Positions 17,708 to 26,605 are shown, counted from the stretch's first letter. The stretch: DNA of 64,000 nucleotides from Cytophagaceae bacterium (GCA_002710685.1 PALD01000037.1:239953-303952); one strand, 5' to 3'. The notes: generated by a model not told the origin, from the sequence alone. Numbers and translations are program-made.

Positions 17708-18001
17708 TTGGAGGTCAAACAACTTTTTTTTCTATTCACATTTGTCGTTTTCTTGACGGCTCCCACCCTCTTGCAGATAATGCAACAGGATAAGGATGAT
17801 GTGAAGATTTCATCTGTGATGGAGGATGAAAAAGAAGACTCATCTTATGAATTTAAGGAAGATATCAACCTTTTTTCTAAAGATGACCTGTTTGCACATT
17901 GCATCCTCTACCTTGAAAAAGGAGATTTAAACAGCGGATTCCTGCATTTGGAAACCCGGGATTTTCACGATTCACCACTACAACCGCCACGGGCAATCTA
18001 A
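17708..18001 (+). CDS. Small secreted or membrane-anchored protein, TTG start
   Basis: This 97-residue frame begins with TTG, and no in-frame ATG comes before residue 25. The N-terminus (MEVKQLFFLFTFVVFLTAPTLL) is a good signal peptide or signal anchor. The rest is acidic (DKDDVKISSVMEDEKEDSS) and ends in a segment with His and Arg (LETRDFHDSP). It lies 87 bp before the carbonic anhydrase gene on the same strand. The signal-like start and codon pattern make it a likely real gene; the family and role are unknown. Confidence 0.6.
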   Translation: MEVKQLFFLFTFVVFLTAPTLLQIMQQDKDDVKISSVMEDEKEDSSYEFKEDINLFSKDDLFAHCILYLEKGDLNSGFLHLETRDFHDSPLQPPRAI

Positions 18002-18088
18002 GGATTCCCCATTTTATTTTATTCTTTTTTGTACAGGGCCTATCTTTAAAGGACTCTAATCTTTTTATTTAACCTTAATCTTTTTATT

Positions 18089-18718
18089 ATGATTACTAAT
18101 GCTCTCAATAAAGTAGAACAGGACAAATTACGTCCAGATGCAGTGCTTGATGACCTTATGCAGGGTAATGAGCGATTTGTGAACAAGAAAATGCTTCAGA
18201 GGGATCTTTCTTCCCAGGTAGGTCTAACATCAGGGGGACAATGGCCCAAGGCCGTCATACTGGGCTGTATAGATAGCCGTGTGCCTGTTGAAACCGTTTT
18301 TGATCAAGGTATAGGAGATGTCTTTGTGGCCCGTGTTGCCGGTAACTTTGAGAACACGGATATCCTGGGAAGTATGGAATACGGCTGTAAGGTTGCGGGA
18401 AGCAAGTTGATACTCGTGCTGGGGCATGAATCCTGTGGTGCCGTCAAGGCTGCCTGCGATGGTGTTGAAATGGGTAACATCACCCCCATGCTCGCAAACA
18501 TAGGTTCAGCGGTTGAGGCTATTGAAACTTCTGGTGATAGAAACTCTACCAATGCATCTTTTGTTGCTGATGTGGTTGAAGAAAATGTAAAGCAGACCAT
18601 GCAGCGCATCGTTGACAAGAGCCTGATTCTTGATAAGATGGTGCAAAAGGGGGAAATCAAAATCGTAGGAGGAGTTTATTCCGTGAAAACGGGAAAAGTG
18701 ACCTTACTGGATCAATAA
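18089..18718 (+). CDS. can: Beta-class carbonic anhydrase
   Basis: This 209-residue protein has the zinc ligands of the beta class: Cys60 with Asp62 and Arg64 in GCIDSR, and His113 with Cys116 in LGHESCG. GNFENTD and the conserved GGVYSVKTGKV tail are also present. It interconverts CO2 and bicarbonate. No signal peptide is visible, so it is cytoplasmic. It is followed after 35 bp by a SulP transporter gene. Carbonic anhydrase/SulP pairing is common and suggests that the transporter moves bicarbonate and the enzyme feeds anaplerotic carboxylations. Confidence 0.95.
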   Translation: MITNALNKVEQDKLRPDAVLDDLMQGNERFVNKKMLQRDLSSQVGLTSGGQWPKAVILGCIDSRVPVETVFDQGIGDVFVARVAGNFENTDILGSMEYGCKVAGSKLILVLGHESCGAVKAACDGVEMGNITPMLANIGSAVEAIETSGDRNSTNASFVADVVEENVKQTMQRIVDKSLILDKMVQKGEIKIVGGVYSVKTGKVTLLDQ

Positions 18719-18753
18719 TAAACAATAAGACAATAATTTTTAAAACCATATAG

Positions 18754-20376
18754 ATGTTCAATAAATTAAAATCAGATTTTCCAGCTAGTGTTGTCGTGTT
18801 TTTTGTTGCGATACCACTGTGTCTAGGGATTGCATTAGCTAGTGGAGCGCCCCTCTTTTCTGGTTTGATTGCCGGTATCGTGGGTGGTATCATAGTAGGT
18901 GCCTTAAGTGGTTCCAGCCTGGGCGTAAGTGGTCCTGCTGCTGGTCTTACCGCGATAGTCCTGGCAGGTATTACTGCCTTGGGAGGTTACGAGAACCTGC
19001 TGGTTGCCATCGTGCTGGCGGGAGCGATTCAAATATTATTTGGAGTGCTCAAGGCCGGTATCATAGGGTATTATTTTCCTTCATCTGTGATCAAGGGGAT
19101 GCTTACGGGTATAGGTATTATCATTATCCTGAAGCAAATCCCACACTTTTTTGGCTACGATGCAGACCCTGAGGGTGACTGGGCATTCTTTCAAATGGAT
19201 GGCGAGAACACTTTCTCAGAACTGGGCAACATTGTGGGAAGCATTAGCCCAGGGGCAACCTTGATAGCGGTCATAGGGATGACCATCCTTATTTTATGGG
19301 AGGTGGTATTATCAAAAAAAGGCAAGTTCTTTAAACTGGTACAGGGACCTCTTGTTGCCGTGGTTGCCGGTATTGTCTATTATATAACCACACAGGGGGT
19401 TGAAACCTGGGGTATTGCCAGCGACCATCTTGTGGCTGTGCCCGTACCAGATGATATTGACTCTTTTGTGGCGCAGTTTACCTTTCCTAACTTTAGTATC
19501 ATAGGTACAGGTGCGGTATGGGTAACTGCCTTTACCATTGCCCTGGTGGCAAGTCTTGAAACGCTATTGTGCGTTGAGGCAACTGATAAACTCGACCCTC
19601 ATAAACGTGTCACGCCCACAAACCGCGAACTGTTTGCGCAGGGTGCTGGTAACATTGTTTCGGGGATGATAGGAGGTTTGCCGGTAACGCAGGTTATCGT
19701 GCGGAGTTCTGCAAACATTCAATCTGGTGGGCAAACAAAAATGTCTGCCATCATTCATGGCTGCTTGCTTTTAATTTCAGTTATCCTTGTGCCCAATGTA
19801 CTCAACCTTATCCCATTATCCGTACTGGCGGCCATACTTTTCTTAGTGGGCTTTAAGCTTGCCAAGCCTGCCCTTTTCATTAAAATGTACAAGATGGGAT
19901 GGAAACAGTTTGTGCCCTTTATCGTTACCGTTGCGGGTATTGTCTTTGCTGATTTGCTTATAGGAATAAGCCTGGGTCTTGCCGTGGGTATCGTGGTTAT
20001 CCTTATTAAAAGCTACCAAAATTCACACTTTTTACACATCATTAAAGGTGAGAATGGTGCAGATGTGGTAAATATGACCCTTGCAGAAGAAGTAACCTTT
20101 ATCAACAAGGGTGCGATCATCAAGGAACTTGATAAACTGGAACAGGATAGCTTTGTGGAGATAGATGTAAGAAAGACCCGTTATCTGGATAATGATATCA
20201 TTGAGATATTTGATGATTTTGCCATCAAGGCCAGGGAGAAGAATATCAATGTGAAGATAATTTCTGAAAGAGGGATACTTGATAATCCTGAAGATTATGA
20301 AACTTTCTTTAAGCAGGACAAAGTGCCCGAACTTAAAATGACAAAACCTTATCTTGAAAAAGAAGCTGGGTCTTGA
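18754..20376 (+). CDS. SulP-family anion transporter with C-terminal STAS-like domain (probable bicarbonate transporter)
   Basis: This 540-residue protein has about 12-14 membrane segments (residues 10-415) with SulP features (AIPLCLGIALASGAPLFSGL, GPAAGLTAIV, SLETLLCVEATDKLDP, GMIGGLPVTQVIVRSSANI). A shortened STAS-like domain follows (about 430-525). SulP proteins carry sulfate, bicarbonate or chloride. The adjacent carbonic anhydrase argues for bicarbonate, though that is an inference. The gene ends inside a bidirectional terminator shared with convergent cvpA. Confidence 0.9.
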   Translation: MFNKLKSDFPASVVVFFVAIPLCLGIALASGAPLFSGLIAGIVGGIIVGALSGSSLGVSGPAAGLTAIVLAGITALGGYENLLVAIVLAGAIQILFGVLKAGIIGYYFPSSVIKGMLTGIGIIIILKQIPHFFGYDADPEGDWAFFQMDGENTFSELGNIVGSISPGATLIAVIGMTILILWEVVLSKKGKFFKLVQGPLVAVVAGIVYYITTQGVETWGIASDHLVAVPVPDDIDSFVAQFTFPNFSIIGTGAVWVTAFTIALVASLETLLCVEATDKLDPHKRVTPTNRELFAQGAGNIVSGMIGGLPVTQVIVRSSANIQSGGQTKMSAIIHGCLLLISVILVPNVLNLIPLSVLAAILFLVGFKLAKPALFIKMYKMGWKQFVPFIVTVAGIVFADLLIGISLGLAVGIVVILIKSYQNSHFLHIIKGENGADVVNMTLAEEVTFINKGAIIKELDKLEQDSFVEIDVRKTRYLDNDIIEIFDDFAIKAREKNINVKIISERGILDNPEDYETFFKQDKVPELKMTKPYLEKEAGS

Positions 20377-20390
20377 TCCAGTTTCTTTTT
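20360..20390. terminator. Bidirectional terminator between the SulP gene and cvpA
   Basis: A 10-bp stem (20360-20369 with 20378-20387, one G-U pair) is flanked by As on the left and Ts on the right, so it can serve both convergent genes. Confidence 0.8.
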
Positions 20391-20931
20391 ATAGGGATTG
20401 CTCTTCATAAAGAGGCTCTTCATCATTTTCTTCTTGACGGTATTCATCTACCTCTTTAAGGATATTGGGTAATACCAATGGTGCAAGGGCCTCGACATAG
20501 GGGTAGAGTGTTGATTCTTGCTTGGTTTCTTCATCCAGAAAAGAAAGGCTACTGCTCATGGCATTGATGAACATGAGTATGACGCTCAGGATAAAACCCG
20601 TTTTCAAGATGCCAAAAAGTGCCCCGAGCAACTTGTTGAGCATGCCCAGCATGGCCAGGTCTGCAATCTTGGTGAGTAACTTCCCCGCAAGGGTAACCAC
20701 GACAACGATGATGATAAACGTGATGGCAAATGCCAGGAGGTTTATGGTCGCGATGCTCCAGTCTACCTTTTCGCTCAGGTAATCCACGGCATAGTATGAA
20801 AAGTGGATGGCGCCATAGATGCCGGCAATAAGGGCTATGAGCGAGGCAAGCTCTATAAAAAAGCCATTTTTTAACCCTCGTATTAAGCCCCACAACAGTA
20901 AAATGGCGAGGATGATATCAATGTAGTTCAT
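20389..20931 (-). CDS. cvpA: CvpA family membrane protein
   Basis: This 180-residue protein has four to five membrane helices, the CvpA opening (MNYIDIILAILLLWGLIRGLKNG) and the motif LNKLLGALFGILKTGFILS, then an acidic C-terminal tail. CvpA proteins are inner-membrane proteins linked to colicin V export in E. coli and to envelope stress. It is divergently placed from a small conserved gene 46 bp away. Confidence 0.88.
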   Translation of the reverse strand: MNYIDIILAILLLWGLIRGLKNGFFIELASLIALIAGIYGAIHFSYYAVDYLSEKVDWSIATINLLAFAITFIIIVVVVTLAGKLLTKIADLAMLGMLNKLLGALFGILKTGFILSVILMFINAMSSSLSFLDEETKQESTLYPYVEALAPLVLPNILKEVDEYRQEENDEEPLYEEQSL

Positions 20932-20965
20932 GCGATAAATATAACGCTTTCCTTAACAAGCGTAT

Positions 20966-20973
20966 TATCTTTG
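20966..20973 (+). promoter_or_regulatory. -7 box only four bases from a start codon
   Basis: TATCTTTG is an exact TAnnTTTG match. It ends at 20973 and the ATG begins at 20978, so transcription would start at or inside the start codon, giving a leaderless mRNA if the box is used. Confidence 0.45.
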
Positions 20974-20977
20974 TGGC

Positions 20978-21334
20978 ATGACAAGAGATGAAGACCTTAA
21001 AAACAAGTGGGAAGAAATCGTAACCCTGCTTTCTAATAGATTTGCTGATGGCGAGAGGCTTGACCTGGATGCAATCATCTATTTGATAGGTGTGCAGGAG
21101 TTTGGCAAGTTTGACAAGCGCTTTAAGAAGGACGACAAGATAAACCTGATGCATATTGCCATTTGTAGGCTGCTGGAACCCTTTGGGTACTATCAATTTG
21201 ATTTTCAGGATGAAGACGGCTGGCCACATTATAGAATGCTGGAACCATTGCCCCCACTCAAGGCAGGAGAACAGTCTATCCTGATGAAACAGGCCATCGT
21301 GCAATATTTTTTAGACAAGGAAGTGATAAAATAG
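20978..21334 (+). CDS. Conserved small hypothetical protein
   Basis: This 118-residue protein has no signal peptide or membrane segment. The pattern (LKNKWEEIVTLLSNRFADGERLDLDAIIYLIGVQEFG) looks like a conserved soluble helical protein, and I believe similar proteins are widespread in Bacteroidota, but I cannot assign a family. The start is fixed by this N-terminal pattern. A consensus -7 box lies almost on the start codon, so translation may be leaderless. Confidence 0.7.
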   Translation: MTRDEDLKNKWEEIVTLLSNRFADGERLDLDAIIYLIGVQEFGKFDKRFKKDDKINLMHIAICRLLEPFGYYQFDFQDEDGWPHYRMLEPLPPLKAGEQSILMKQAIVQYFLDKEVIK

Positions 21335-21379
21335 ATTTTTGGGTTTCATTTTTAGATATGTTTGTAAGTATAAAATATA

Positions 21380-22090
21380 TTGACCGTGTTTTATTTGCCA
21401 CTTACCCTCAACGCGCTTAAATTTCCTAACGACAGCGGCCCTATTTACAAAGAAACCCTTGCAGGGAGGTTTCCGGTAGAACCCTTCAACACTTATAGCA
21501 ACCTTATATTTTTGTTCATCGTGGTGTATTTTGGGCTCAAGGTCTATAAAGATGCGCGCAATCATAAGTTTCTTGCCTTTGTGCTGCCGGTCATTGCCTT
21601 GAGCTATGTGGGCGGAACGATTTATCACGGCACGCGCTCGCATCAATTTTGGCTTCAGCTAGACTATTATCCCATAATCTTGTTGAGTTTATTGACGGCA
21701 TTCTATTTTATTTATCGCTGGCTAGACCGCTGGTCACTGCGTATAGGCCTGTTTCTGGTGATGCTGGGGTTATATTTTGGCTTGCGGGCGCTGCCCTTGC
21801 CAAAGAGCCTCCAGATTTCCCTAGGATACCTCATCATGGCCATGACCATTTTGCTTCCCGTTTTTGGGTATTTGGTAAAAACCAAATGGAAAAACTATGG
21901 CAACATTATCGCAGCGTTCGGGGTATTTTTTCTAGCCGTTTTCTTTCGGTTTTTAGACAAAAGGCTGGATATGGATTTCTTCTGGATGGGCACACACTGG
22001 TTGTGGCACCTCATGGGCGGTGTTGCGGTATTCTTTCTCATGCAATTTATTTTTGAGGACAAGAAGGTACAAGCGGCGGGGAATGCTTAA
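21380..22090 (+). CDS. CREST-superfamily (ceramidase-like) membrane protein
   Basis: This 236-residue protein has about seven membrane helices. The residues that define the CREST superfamily of membrane hydrolases (alkaline ceramidases, PAQR receptors, Per1) can be seen in order: PFNTYSNLIF with a preceding acidic/Phe patch, GGTIYHGTRSHQFWLQLDYYP (His and Asp), and THWLWHLMGG (His-x3-His). It is therefore a likely zinc hydrolase acting on amide-linked lipids, and sphingolipids occur in this phylum. No ATG is available: TTG at 21380 or GTG at 21386 must be the start. pheS follows 28 bp later. The superfamily call rests on motif reading only. Confidence 0.65.
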   Translation: MTVFYLPLTLNALKFPNDSGPIYKETLAGRFPVEPFNTYSNLIFLFIVVYFGLKVYKDARNHKFLAFVLPVIALSYVGGTIYHGTRSHQFWLQLDYYPIILLSLLTAFYFIYRWLDRWSLRIGLFLVMLGLYFGLRALPLPKSLQISLGYLIMAMTILLPVFGYLVKTKWKNYGNIIAAFGVFFLAVFFRFLDKRLDMDFFWMGTHWLWHLMGGVAVFFLMQFIFEDKKVQAAGNA

Positions 22091-22095
22091 ATTTG
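22088..22095 (+). promoter_or_regulatory. -7 box for pheS
   Basis: TAAATTTG overlaps the stop codon of the CREST gene and ends 23 bp before the pheS ATG. Confidence 0.45.
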
Positions 22096-22118
22096 CCCTT
22101 CTGGAAAAAGAATGAACC

Positions 22119-23132
22119 ATGCTTGAAAAAATCAAGGAACTTATTGCTGAAGCTGAAGCTTTTAATGCAAAGACACTGGATGAGGTAGAGGCTTTCAGGA
22201 TTAAATTTTTAGGTAAAAAAGGTCTGTTGAACACCTATTTTGCCGAGTTTAAGAATGTGCCCAATGAAATGAAGAAAGAATTTGGGCAAACCATAAATAA
22301 GCTCAAGACCACGGCCCAGGACAAGGTAAATGCCTTAAAAGATGGACTGGAGTCGCAAGATGAGCAAGGTGCTTATGGTGACCTTACCAAGCCGGGAGAA
22401 CCTGTAGCACTAGGTTCTCGCCATCCCATCTCGCAGGTGCGCAACAGGATTATAGATATATTTTCAAGGATAGGGTTCAATGTTTCAGAAGGGCCGGAGA
22501 TAGAAGATGACTGGCACAACTTTACCGCCCTGAACTTACCAGAGTATCACCCGGCACGTGATATGCAGGACACCTTTTTTATACAGACAGACCCAGACGT
22601 ACTCTTGCGCACACACACATCATCTGTACAGGTGCGCTATATGGAAAACAATCAGCCGCCCATACGTACCATTTCCCCCGGAAGGGTTTTTAGAAACGAG
22701 GCTATCTCGGCACGCTCACACTGTTTCTTTCATCAAGTAGAGGGGTTGTATATTGACAAAGACGTCTCTTTTGCAGATTTGAAACAGACGCTGCAGTATT
22801 TTACCAAAGAACTTTTTGGCAAGAGCAAGATAAGGTTAAGACCCTCATATTTTCCATTTACTGAGCCCAGCGCAGAGGTAGATGTATATTGGGGCCTGGA
22901 GACCGAAACAGATTATAGGATGACAAAGGGCACCGGCTGGCTTGAAATCATGGGTTGCGGTATGGTTGACCCCAATGTGCTCAAAAACTGCGGCATTGAC
23001 CCAGAAATCTATAGTGGTTTTGCATTTGGTATGGGTATAGACCGTATTGCACTACTACTTCACCAGATACCAGATATCAGGATGCTAAGTGAAAACGACC
23101 TTAGGTTCCTAGAACAATTTCAAAGCATATGA
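22119..23132 (+). CDS. pheS: Phenylalanyl-tRNA synthetase alpha subunit
   Basis: This 337-residue class II synthetase catalytic subunit has an N-terminal coiled coil (1-90), motif 1 region ([17 protein letters not shown]), motif 2 ([22 protein letters not shown]), [10 protein letters not shown], and motif 3 ([18 protein letters not shown]). It charges tRNA-Phe with PheT, which is not in this window, as is usual in Bacteroidota. Its stop overlaps the start of a 54-residue membrane protein by four bases. Confidence 0.97.
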   Translation: MLEKIKELIAEAEAFNAKTLDEVEAFRIKFLGKKGLLNTYFAEFKNVPNEMKKEFGQTINKLKTTAQDKVNALKDGLESQDEQGAYGDLTKPGEPVALGSRHPISQVRNRIIDIFSRIGFNVSEGPEIEDDWHNFTALNLPEYHPARDMQDTFFIQTDPDVLLRTHTSSVQVRYMENNQPPIRTISPGRVFRNEAISARSHCFFHQVEGLYIDKDVSFADLKQTLQYFTKELFGKSKIRLRPSYFPFTEPSAEVDVYWGLETETDYRMTKGTGWLEIMGCGMVDPNVLKNCGIDPEIYSGFAFGMGIDRIALLLHQIPDIRMLSENDLRFLEQFQSI

Positions 23133-23293
23133 AAAAATACATAGTCATTGCCATCCTGCTTATCGCATTGGGCATCGTTGCCTACCTTACCTTTATCATC
23201 GCCGCCATCAAGATTGCGATAGGCTGCATTTTTCTGGGTATCATGGCCCTGGCGCTTATCGCGCTATGGGTAATGTGGAAGGTGCACGACTAG
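23129..23293 (+). CDS. Small two-helix membrane protein, translationally coupled to pheS
   Basis: This 54-codon frame starts at an ATG overlapping the pheS stop (ATGA) and ends one base before the next start codon. It is almost entirely hydrophobic: [20 protein letters not shown], a second stretch near residues 26-48, then a charged end KVHD. Two transmembrane helices are likely. The tight packing between two genes and the positive-inside N-terminus make it a credible gene although it is short. Function unknown. Confidence 0.7.
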   Translation: MKKYIVIAILLIALGIVAYLTFIIAAIKIAIGCIFLGIMALALIALWVMWKVHD

Positions 23294-23689
23294 ATGAAAA
23301 AGGATATTACCATATCACAGGTTGAGGATGTTTACATCGCTGCCGTGCTACAATTTAATAAAGACCACCGCTCACAAGACTGGAACGCCTTTATCATCAA
23401 CACCGGCAATACGCCGCTTGAAACTATTTTAATACGCTCTAAGGGCGAAAAGGGGACCAAGGTAACCAGTGAACTGCGTCATAAGCTAGATGTTCTTCCG
23501 GCACAGGCTTACGCCAAAATAGAATTTATGGAAGACAGTGTCCTGAGCCTCGATAATCAGTTTTATATCACCTTTTTTAAGGACGGCACCCTATATGACA
23601 AGAAGTTTGTCTTCAAGGCGCATAACATCAAGGAAAGCAAATTGGGAAAAATCCCGTTGATGCAGGAAAAGGGTATTCTCGCGCAGTAA
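23294..23689 (+). CDS. Conserved hypothetical protein downstream of pheS
   Basis: This 131-residue soluble protein starts one base after the preceding small gene. Its sequence (VEDVYIAAVLQFNKDHRSQDWNAFIINTG, then TILIRSKGEKG) looks like a compact beta-rich domain; I recognise no catalytic motif. The position in the pheS transcript is likely the reason such proteins are sometimes labelled as synthetase-related, but nothing in the sequence supports a synthetase role. Confidence 0.72.
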   Translation: MKKDITISQVEDVYIAAVLQFNKDHRSQDWNAFIINTGNTPLETILIRSKGEKGTKVTSELRHKLDVLPAQAYAKIEFMEDSVLSLDNQFYITFFKDGTLYDKKFVFKAHNIKESKLGKIPLMQEKGILAQ

Positions 23690-23731
23690 CCCTCCTCAGG
23701 TTTAGCACTATAGCTTTTGCCGTGAGGCGTA

Positions 23732-24721
23732 TCAATCTAACTTTTCGGTGAGTTTTGCAAAGGTCTTTTTAGGGTCTTTCCCCTTGTATAGCACATGATA
23801 GACCGCGTTGAGAATAGGAGTTTTTGCGCCTAACTTTTCATTGAGTTCAAAGACACATTTTGCGGCATAATACCCTTCTGCAACCATGCTCATCTCCATC
23901 ATGGCGCTCTTTACCGTGTACCCCTTGCCTATCATATTGCCAAACATCCTGTTGCGGCTAAAAATGGAGTACCCAGTCACCAGCAGGTCCCCCAGATATG
24001 CCGAATCATTGATATTGCGTTTGAGCTTGTGCACTTTCTTGATAAACTTTTTCATCTCGCGTATGGCATTGCTCATCAACACGCTTTGAAAGTTGTCTCC
24101 ATAACCCAGTCCATGTGCAATACCCGATGCTATTGCATAGATATTCTTTAACGTGGCGGCATACTCTGTACCTATGGTGTCATCGCTTATCGTTGTACGT
24201 ATGTATTCACTTTTGAGATGGTCTGCCACCACTATTGCATGTTCCTCACTAGAGCAGGCGATAGTGAGATAGGAGAGACGTTCCAGTGCTACTTCTTCAG
24301 CGTGGCAAGGGCCTGTGATAACGCCTATGTCATCAAAGGGTACATCAAAGTTTTTATGAAAATGATGCCCCACGATAAGGCCGGTCTCTGGCACGATACC
24401 CTTGATGGCCGAAAATATTTTTTTACCATTAAGGGAAGCCGTGACCTGCTCAAGCTCTTTGCCCACAAATGCTGAGGGTATGGCAAAAATGAGGTAGTCT
24501 GCATAAGCGATAATCTCATTGATGTCGTTGCTCAATTTGAGTTGCTCGACATGAAATTCAACGGCACTGAGGTAATTGGGGTTATGGTATTCTTTCTTGA
24601 TATGTTCTATGGCATGATCGCTGCGCATATACCAGCCTACTTCGTCGAGGTTTTCACAAAGCATCTTTACGATCGCGGTGGCCCAGCTGCCTCCTCCTAT
24701 AACCCCAAATTTTATCGCCAT
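23732..24721 (-). CDS. gpsA: NAD(P)H-dependent glycerol-3-phosphate dehydrogenase
   Basis: This 329-residue enzyme reduces dihydroxyacetone phosphate to sn-glycerol 3-phosphate for phospholipid synthesis. Visible are the Rossmann motif GVIGGGSWATA (6-16), ITGPCHAEEVA, the conserved Lys in ATLKNIYAIASGIAHGLG, and the C-terminal domain with NRMFGNMIGKG. Cytoplasmic. It is a single gene with a consensus -7 box just upstream, convergent with the pheS group. Confidence 0.95.
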   Translation of the reverse strand: MAIKFGVIGGGSWATAIVKMLCENLDEVGWYMRSDHAIEHIKKEYHNPNYLSAVEFHVEQLKLSNDINEIIAYADYLIFAIPSAFVGKELEQVTASLNGKKIFSAIKGIVPETGLIVGHHFHKNFDVPFDDIGVITGPCHAEEVALERLSYLTIACSSEEHAIVVADHLKSEYIRTTISDDTIGTEYAATLKNIYAIASGIAHGLGYGDNFQSVLMSNAIREMKKFIKKVHKLKRNINDSAYLGDLLVTGYSIFSRNRMFGNMIGKGYTVKSAMMEMSMVAEGYYAAKCVFELNEKLGAKTPILNAVYHVLYKGKDPKKTFAKLTEKLD

Positions 24722-24745
24722 CGATATAGTTAATTATGGTTATTT

Positions 24746-24753
24746 CAAAATTA
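24746..24753 (-). promoter_or_regulatory. -7 box for gpsA
   Basis: On the minus strand TAATTTTG matches TAnnTTTG, 24 bp upstream of the gpsA start. Confidence 0.4.
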
Positions 24754-24863
24754 CCGATTTTTAGGATGTAATTAAAACACTGTAAAACAACAATTTGTGA
24801 ATTTTGGCACGCGATTTGGTTATTTAAAAATGTACTAGATCGATCTTTTGCCCTTCTTGGCAA

Positions 24864-24885
24864 CCTTTTGGCGAAAGCCAGAAGG
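24864..24885. repeat. Dispersed palindrome with GAAA loop
   Basis: CCTTTTGGC and GCCAGAAGG form 9-base arms (one mismatch) around GAAA. It contains, on the minus strand, GGCTTTCGCCAAA, also present at 31805 and 39417. Confidence 0.6.
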
Positions 24886-24929
24886 CCTTTTAAGGGCAGT
24901 CTTAAAAAGAAGTTGAACCATTAAAACTT

Positions 24930-25865
24930 ATGTGTATGAAACTTGTAAAATTACTTTCAATATATTGCCTTTCCATCCTTGTCTTTGCCTCGTGTGATGT
25001 TGACTTTTATACAGAGGATGATGTGGTATATACGCCGGCACCCACGGTTACGCTTGAGCAGGTTGTTTCTTCATACGATCTATGGTATGTTGATATTGAG
25101 CAAACCTCTGGTAGTGCCTACATCCCGTTTATGGAGAAGGCTTTCACGCTTTCCTTTAGGGGCGGTGATGTGTGGGCAAACAATAACCTCGCGGGCATAG
25201 GCTCGCAGGGCAATGGTTATGGCATCCCGGTGGGGTACTATGATATCTTTGACCATGACCTGGACATCAGTCATGATATCGATGGCTTTTTTAGCTTTGA
25301 GGTCAATGTGCTTAGCAGCAACAGCATTGAGCTGTATTACAGGCCGGGAAATACGTCGTTTATCTTAAAGGGGTATCAGCGCAGCACCTTTGATTATGAC
25401 CGTTTGTTTTATGACAATGTGCATTTTTTCCTACAGGAGTATGCCGCCTGGGAAAAAATCTACACCAGTGATCAAGGTGCCCTCAACGAGTTTGATGCAG
25501 AGAACTTTCTACAGTTTCTACCTGCAAGTGGTGGTGGAAATTTTAAGAGTTCACAAGATCACAATGGCACGTCTGTTGCTAATGTTTACTGGGATTACAC
25601 CGGTATCTATGATGTGGAAAACGTAAGTGGAGATCCTTACTTAAAGTACCTTACGCTAGATTATGATTATTTTAGTAATGAATACTTTGAGTTGACCATA
25701 ATAAACGATAATACGATTGAGTTATATCATCAAGCATCTGGCACGGTTTACCGCTTTCGCGGAAAGGGATACATACAGTATAAAGCTGCCGAAGAGGGCA
25801 AGCCCCGTGTAAAAGAAGCCTTGATCGCAAAACAGATTGAAGAACTCAAGGCATTGAAGAGTTAG
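24930..25865 (+). CDS. Lipoprotein of unknown function upstream of the nadD region
   Basis: This 311-residue protein has a lipoprotein signal (lipobox LVFASC) and an acidic residue after the Cys. The body is rich in aromatic residues and beta-strand-like patterns, with two similar halves: each has a WYVDIE/WDYTGIYDVE-like strand, then SIELYYRPGNTSFILKGYQR in one half and TIELYHQASGTVYRFRGKGY in the other. This suggests an internal duplication of a lipocalin-like beta domain. The two alternative ATGs (24930, 24936) are equally plausible. Function unknown; similar proteins may carry a misleading nicotinate adenylyltransferase label because of the nearby nadD gene. Confidence 0.7.
   Translation: MCMKLVKLLSIYCLSILVFASCDVDFYTEDDVVYTPAPTVTLEQVVSSYDLWYVDIEQTSGSAYIPFMEKAFTLSFRGGDVWANNNLAGIGSQGNGYGIPVGYYDIFDHDLDISHDIDGFFSFEVNVLSSNSIELYYRPGNTSFILKGYQRSTFDYDRLFYDNVHFFLQEYAAWEKIYTSDQGALNEFDAENFLQFLPASGGGNFKSSQDHNGTSVANVYWDYTGIYDVENVSGDPYLKYLTLDYDYFSNEYFELTIINDNTIELYHQASGTVYRFRGKGYIQYKAAEEGKPRVKEALIAKQIEELKALKS
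25752..25766. repeat. Dispersed palindrome, variant CGCTTTCGCG
   Basis: CCGC-TTTC-GCGG is followed by AAAGG, inside the lipoprotein gene. A looser member of the palindrome family. Confidence 0.4.
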
Positions 25866-25897
25866 AAATATTGATTTTTTGGTTGGTTATTTAGTTG

Positions 25898-25946
25898 AGA
25901 AACCGCTCGCTGATTTTAGTGTTAATTAGTAGGGCGGTTTCTTTTT
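25898..25946 (+). terminator. Terminator of the lipoprotein gene
   Basis: AGAAACCGC (25898-25906) pairs with GCGGTTTCT (25934-25942), followed by Ts. The loop is long (27 bases), so efficiency is uncertain. Confidence 0.55.
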
Positions 25947-26076
25947 GCCATAAAGTGACCTTTTATGGAAAATAAGAGGTCTTTAACCGATTTTAGGAAA
26001 CTATTGGTACATCTACATTGTGCAGTTTGTAATTTGTACCAGGTTAAATAGAATAACAACTAAAAAATCAAATGTT

Positions 26077-26571
26077 ATGGGTTTATTTTCCTTTATAAAA
26101 AATGCCGGGGAGAAGATATTCGGTAGCTCAAAAGAAGAAGAAAAAGCCGCAAAGGCCGAAGAAAAGGTAGCCGCCCGGGCAGAAGCAAATAAAAAAGCCG
26201 CCGCCAGAATAGAAGAAACCATTAGTGACCTGGGCCTCGAGGTAGAAAACCTCAAGGTCGTGATAGAAGGAGAGACCGCTACCGTAACCGGTAAGGCAAA
26301 AGACCAGGCCACAAAAGAAAAAGCAGTGCTTATTGCAGGTAATGTAGAGGGCATAGCACAGGTAGACGATCAACTAGAGGTTGAAGAGAAAGCACCAGAG
26401 GCACAATTTCACACGGTGGTATCTGGTGACAACTTAAGTAAGATTGCAAAAAAATACTATGGCAATGCCATGAAATATCCCGTCATATTTGAGGCTAACA
26501 AGCCCATGCTCAAAGACCCAGATAAGATTTATCCTGGACAAGTTTTAAGAATCCCCCTACTCGAATCATAA
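26077..26571 (+). CDS. kbp: BON-LysM protein, Kbp (YgaU)-like
   Basis: This 164-residue protein has a short amphipathic N-terminus and an Ala/Lys/Glu-rich helix (18-45). A BON domain follows (about 43-102, NLKVVIEGETATVTGKA), then a LysM domain (about 112-160, HTVVSGDNLSKIAKKYYGNAMKYP). The same order is seen in the E. coli potassium-binding protein Kbp, which is cytoplasmic and has no signal peptide, as here. The frame opens at 26020, but the conserved MGLFSFIKNAGEKIF start is at 26077. Confidence 0.85.
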   Translation: MGLFSFIKNAGEKIFGSSKEEEKAAKAEEKVAARAEANKKAAARIEETISDLGLEVENLKVVIEGETATVTGKAKDQATKEKAVLIAGNVEGIAQVDDQLEVEEKAPEAQFHTVVSGDNLSKIAKKYYGNAMKYPVIFEANKPMLKDPDKIYPGQVLRIPLLES

Positions 26572-26605
26572 ATTATTTCAATTCAAACCTTAATTTTTAG
26601 TACCT

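Noticed and set aside
24930..25865. Nicotinate mononucleotide adenylyltransferase for the 311-residue lipoprotein
   Set aside because: There is no HxGH motif; the true enzyme is the nadD gene at 27189-27767.
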